A stretch of 64,000 nucleotides of DNA from Clostridium folliculivorans (GTDB lineage Bacteria > Bacillota > Clostridia > Clostridiales > Clostridiaceae). The notes beneath the pieces are model-generated. The model ran no database searches. It saw only the letters and a list, made by a program, of their open reading frames with translations, and was not told where the DNA came from. The position numbers and the translations under genes were made by a program. Position 1 is the stretch's first letter. Every line of letters begins with the position of its first letter. Positions 61,801 through 64,000 of the stretch are shown here, in pieces. The stretch lies in contig NZ_BQXY01000001.1 in the NCBI RefSeq assembly GCF_024341905.1, positions 343,013 through 407,012 on the forward strand. Reading direction: 5' to 3'.

Positions 61801-63435
61801 TTACTCCTCATCATTGAATATACGTTTTATAAATGAAGACTTTTTTTGCTTAGCACTAAGCTCTTCTATTGCGCTATTCAAATTATTTACCTGATTAAGA
61901 AGTTCTAAATTCTTTTGAGTAAGGGAAGATAAAGTTTTCTCTTTGCTTGTTAGCTGTTCTTTTAAGGTTTCAATTGTTTGAGTCAGCATAGCTATTTGAT
62001 TAGCCTCGGCGGATTTTAAAGATTGTATCTGGTTCAAATTAGAGTTGCTTTTGTAGGTGTTTATTTGATTATCCAAATTAGATATTACCTTATTTAGCTC
62101 TTCTATCTTATTCTTATATGTGGATACGACGCTATGTTTATCTGCAAGTCTTTTTTCTAGATCAGTTATCTTATTTTCTTTATTAAGTAAGTTTTGATAT
62201 AAAGATGCAATATTTGTCTTTAACTTTAAGTTTTCTTCATCATTTATATTAGTGGCCTTTGATAAATTCTTCATTTTATCCTCGTTGAGAGTTACTTTAT
62301 ATTTAAGATCTTTGATTGTATTTTCAAGTGTGTTTATATGCTGTTGTTTTTCAAAGAGCTGTTTCTCATATTCGATTAACTTTAATGCATTCATTTTCAA
62401 TGAGTTGTCGCTAACTTGATCTGTTTTATCATAAGACTTTTCTTTATCAAGCAAGGAAATGTCAAAATAGTAAGAACTGCCAATAATCAAGTTATCTTTA
62501 TTATTTTTAGAAAAGAATATATTATTTACTACTATTGGATTATTGGTTTGATAGCTAACTTTGAAAATGATATTGTTTGGTTCAAGTTGGATATCATTTG
62601 AACTAGATTCTCCTTTCAAGAAGTCCACAATCCTAGTTGATATCGCTTGATCAGTCACTGATGTAAAAAAGAATTTGCCGTGAAAAAAAGCTGTTGAGCA
62701 GGCTAGTAATCTAGAATTACTATTTATGGAGCTTCTAACCATATTGGAAGGAATTCCATAGCCATACTTAAGTTGGCCTTTTCTTTGACTATTAATCTTA
62801 TAACAATATGATAGTACCTCGCCATCAGCTACAATAAAAGAGTAGTCTTCAATTGGCAGGTAAGAGGTATCTAAAATGTTAAAACCTTCCCAGTTATTTT
62901 TAACAGCGTCATATTTCCTAAAACCAAGACAGCTGGTTTTCATTTTTTTGTTATAGCATAGATAGATGCTATTACCTACTGTACACGATATAAACGAGTA
63001 AGGAATGGAGTTATCAATTATATCTAACATAAGTGGTGAAGTAAGTTTTAAATCTGATGTGATGAGTCTATGATATAAAAATGTTGTATTATCTGTTGTT
63101 TTTGAATAGATAATATTTAAATAATTATTAAGTGAAAGTATCTCTATGTAATCGCTGGCTAAATGATTATTGGTAATTATTGAACTTGTTAGGGATTCAT
63201 CAATCATGCAATGCATGATTATACTATTGTTGAGAGCCTGAGTAAAAATGTATATGGTATCGTTCTTTGTCAAGATAGCACTAAGTAAGGCTTTACAATT
63301 GTCAATAATAACTCTTTCATTGCCAAAGCCATTATTATCAAAAGTTCTAAGACAAACTTGAGATTCATTCTGGTAGATATACCAAATAGAATTTCCTATT
63401 TCTAAGGCGTACTCGTTATATTTATTAGCTAACAT
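61801..63435 (-). CDS. Beta-propeller-like plus coiled-coil protein of unknown function
   Basis: A 544-residue protein with no signal peptide or membrane segment. The first 330 residues form repeated segments of beta-strand character with recurring motifs (e.g. NSIWYIYQNESQVCLRTF, NSIYLCYNKKMK, FHGKFFFTSVTDQ), suggesting a beta-propeller. Residues about 350-530 form a long coiled coil with regular heptads (NTLENTIKDLKYKVTLNEDKMK, LLNKENKITDLEKRLADKHS, EELNKVISNLDNQINTYKSN) and a charged tail. I do not recognise it. GGAGGATG lies before the ATG. Downstream of the partial gene at 63581 on the same strand, it forms a likely operon whose start lies outside the window. The neighbours suggest a sporulation or cell-surface role, but nothing proves it. 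Confidence 0.7.
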   Translation of the reverse strand: MLANKYNEYALEIGNSIWYIYQNESQVCLRTFDNNGFGNERVIIDNCKALLSAILTKNDTIYIFTQALNNSIIMHCMIDESLTSSIITNNHLASDYIEILSLNNYLNIIYSKTTDNTTFLYHRLITSDLKLTSPLMLDIIDNSIPYSFISCTVGNSIYLCYNKKMKTSCLGFRKYDAVKNNWEGFNILDTSYLPIEDYSFIVADGEVLSYCYKINSQRKGQLKYGYGIPSNMVRSSINSNSRLLACSTAFFHGKFFFTSVTDQAISTRIVDFLKGESSSNDIQLEPNNIIFKVSYQTNNPIVVNNIFFSKNNKDNLIIGSSYYFDISLLDKEKSYDKTDQVSDNSLKMNALKLIEYEKQLFEKQQHINTLENTIKDLKYKVTLNEDKMKNLSKATNINDEENLKLKTNIASLYQNLLNKENKITDLEKRLADKHSVVSTYKNKIEELNKVISNLDNQINTYKSNSNLNQIQSLKSAEANQIAMLTQTIETLKEQLTSKEKTLSSLTQKNLELLNQVNNLNSAIEELSAKQKKSSFIKRIFNDEE

Positions 63436-63580
63436 AATATAATTACATCCTCCATACTTATATATTAATAATGGTCAAATTAGGCTTACTAATAGATGCC
63501 GCTCTAAAATAATTTTCATATCAAAGTGATAAATCTATTAATATAGAATATGCAGTGACAACATGGAGATAGTACTTGAT

Positions 63581-64000
63581 TTACTTATTATTCTTATTGT
63601 GAAGCTGTAATAATTCATCTATAACTTTACTTTTATCATCTATTACATTTAATAAGTTTGATATCAAATCTTCATAGTATTTTCTAGTCTTAATATTAAA
63701 GCCAATAAATCTGGATAATTTTCTCTCATACTGCTTATTTGTAGAATCAAGAGAGTTTCTTAAAATATCAATTTCCTTATTTTTTTCATGAAGCAATTTT
63801 AAATACTTTAAAGTAAGAGAGTTCATAGCAGATAATAGGTGATTTATAAATTTATCATTATTTTTTGTTAAGTTATTTTCATAAGTATTAGTATCTGTAG
63901 CTGATGGGATTAAAGATAGTTCAATTTGAGAACTTTCAATATCAGGTTTTTTTAAAAGTTCATTATCAAATAGTGATTTAGCAAAGATCTTTTCTGATAT
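63581..64000 (-). CDS. Coiled-coil protein, partial (runs off the right edge)
   Basis: The minus-strand frame is open from the stop at 63581 to the end of the window, so an apparent ATG start at 63826 is internal rather than the true start. The visible 139 residues are the C-terminal part of a longer protein: a polar stretch (IELSLIPSATDTNTYENN) and then a helical, coiled-coil end (LKYLKLLHEKNKEIDILRNS, ending LQLHNKNNK). It shares the coiled-coil character of the next gene, 145 bp away on the same strand, and is likely co-transcribed. I do not recognise it. Confidence 0.72.
   Translation of the reverse strand: MSEKIFAKSLFDNELLKKPDIESSQIELSLIPSATDTNTYENNLTKNNDKFINHLLSAMNSLTLKYLKLLHEKNKEIDILRNSLDSTNKQYERKLSRFIGFNIKTRKYYEDLISNLLNVIDDKSKVIDELLQLHNKNNK

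Noticed and set aside
1..64000. CRISPR arrays, tRNA, rRNA and prophage genes
   Set aside because: Looked for by eye; no regularly spaced repeats, tRNA-like cloverleaf ends, rRNA signatures or phage structural genes were found.

Overview
The window is AT-rich, with genes closely spaced behind strong GGAGG-type ribosome binding sites, a mix of ATG, GTG and TTG starts, and sporulation, chemotaxis and ferredoxin genes. This points to a spore-forming, motile, anaerobic Firmicute of the Clostridium type, probably one that lives on plant and chitin polymers. No rRNA, tRNA, prophage or CRISPR array was seen. Species cannot be fixed from the sequence alone.

Layout. (1) 1-10.3 kb: a galacturonate (pectin sugar) catabolic region: the 3' end of uxaC, a GPH-type sugar transporter, a LacI-type regulator, uxaB, uxaA, kdgA and kdgK. 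Together they cover galacturonate -> tagaturonate -> altronate -> KDG -> KDPG -> pyruvate + glyceraldehyde-3-phosphate. Four copies of one operator-like 16-mer (TTGCACACGTKAACAA) sit in front of the transporter and uxaB. A transposase-like gene with altered catalytic residues interrupts the region. (2) 10.6-16.5 kb: a TipA-like MerR regulator with its own 19-bp-spacer promoter, a DUF4363-DUF421 pair, an unrecognised membrane protein and an alpha/beta hydrolase. (3) 16.7-24.4 kb: two tandem secreted GH18 chitinases with near-identical C-terminal binding modules, then two divergent chemotaxis receptors. (4) 24.5-39.7 kb: a DUF2161 nuclease-like protein, SulP and DMT transporters, two tandem YhgE/Pip proteins, a GGDEF protein, MgtC, malic enzyme, 2-isopropylmalate synthase and a ferritin-like protein. 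(5) 40-48.2 kb: an ABC exporter behind a terminator-like leader, RecQ, an EFR1 flavodoxin-ferredoxin, and amtB-glnB. (6) 48.3-64 kb: a polysaccharide deacetylase, a PAS-GGDEF-EAL protein, three small ORFs, a beta-lactamase-like protein, an oxidoreductase, YtaF, a papain-fold protein whose catalytic Cys is Ser, MsrA, a convergent pair of probable spore-surface proteins with matching sigma-K-like promoters, DUF3343 plus a cysteine desulfurase, and two coiled-coil proteins. Several of these suggest a late-sporulation theme.

The intergenic regions are rich in dispersed palindromic repeats of several families: A (about 95 bp, arms GATGTACCACTTCG/CGAAGTGGTACATC), B (about 90-100 bp, arms ACTACTTCA/TGAAGTAGT), D (a conserved core followed by an AATCACT terminator hairpin), and one 200-bp element bounded by 18-bp inverted repeats around a small ORF. 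The points most worth following up are these repeat families, the leader of the ABC operon, the Ser-for-Cys papain homologue, the catalytically altered transposase and the paired sigma-K-like promoters.
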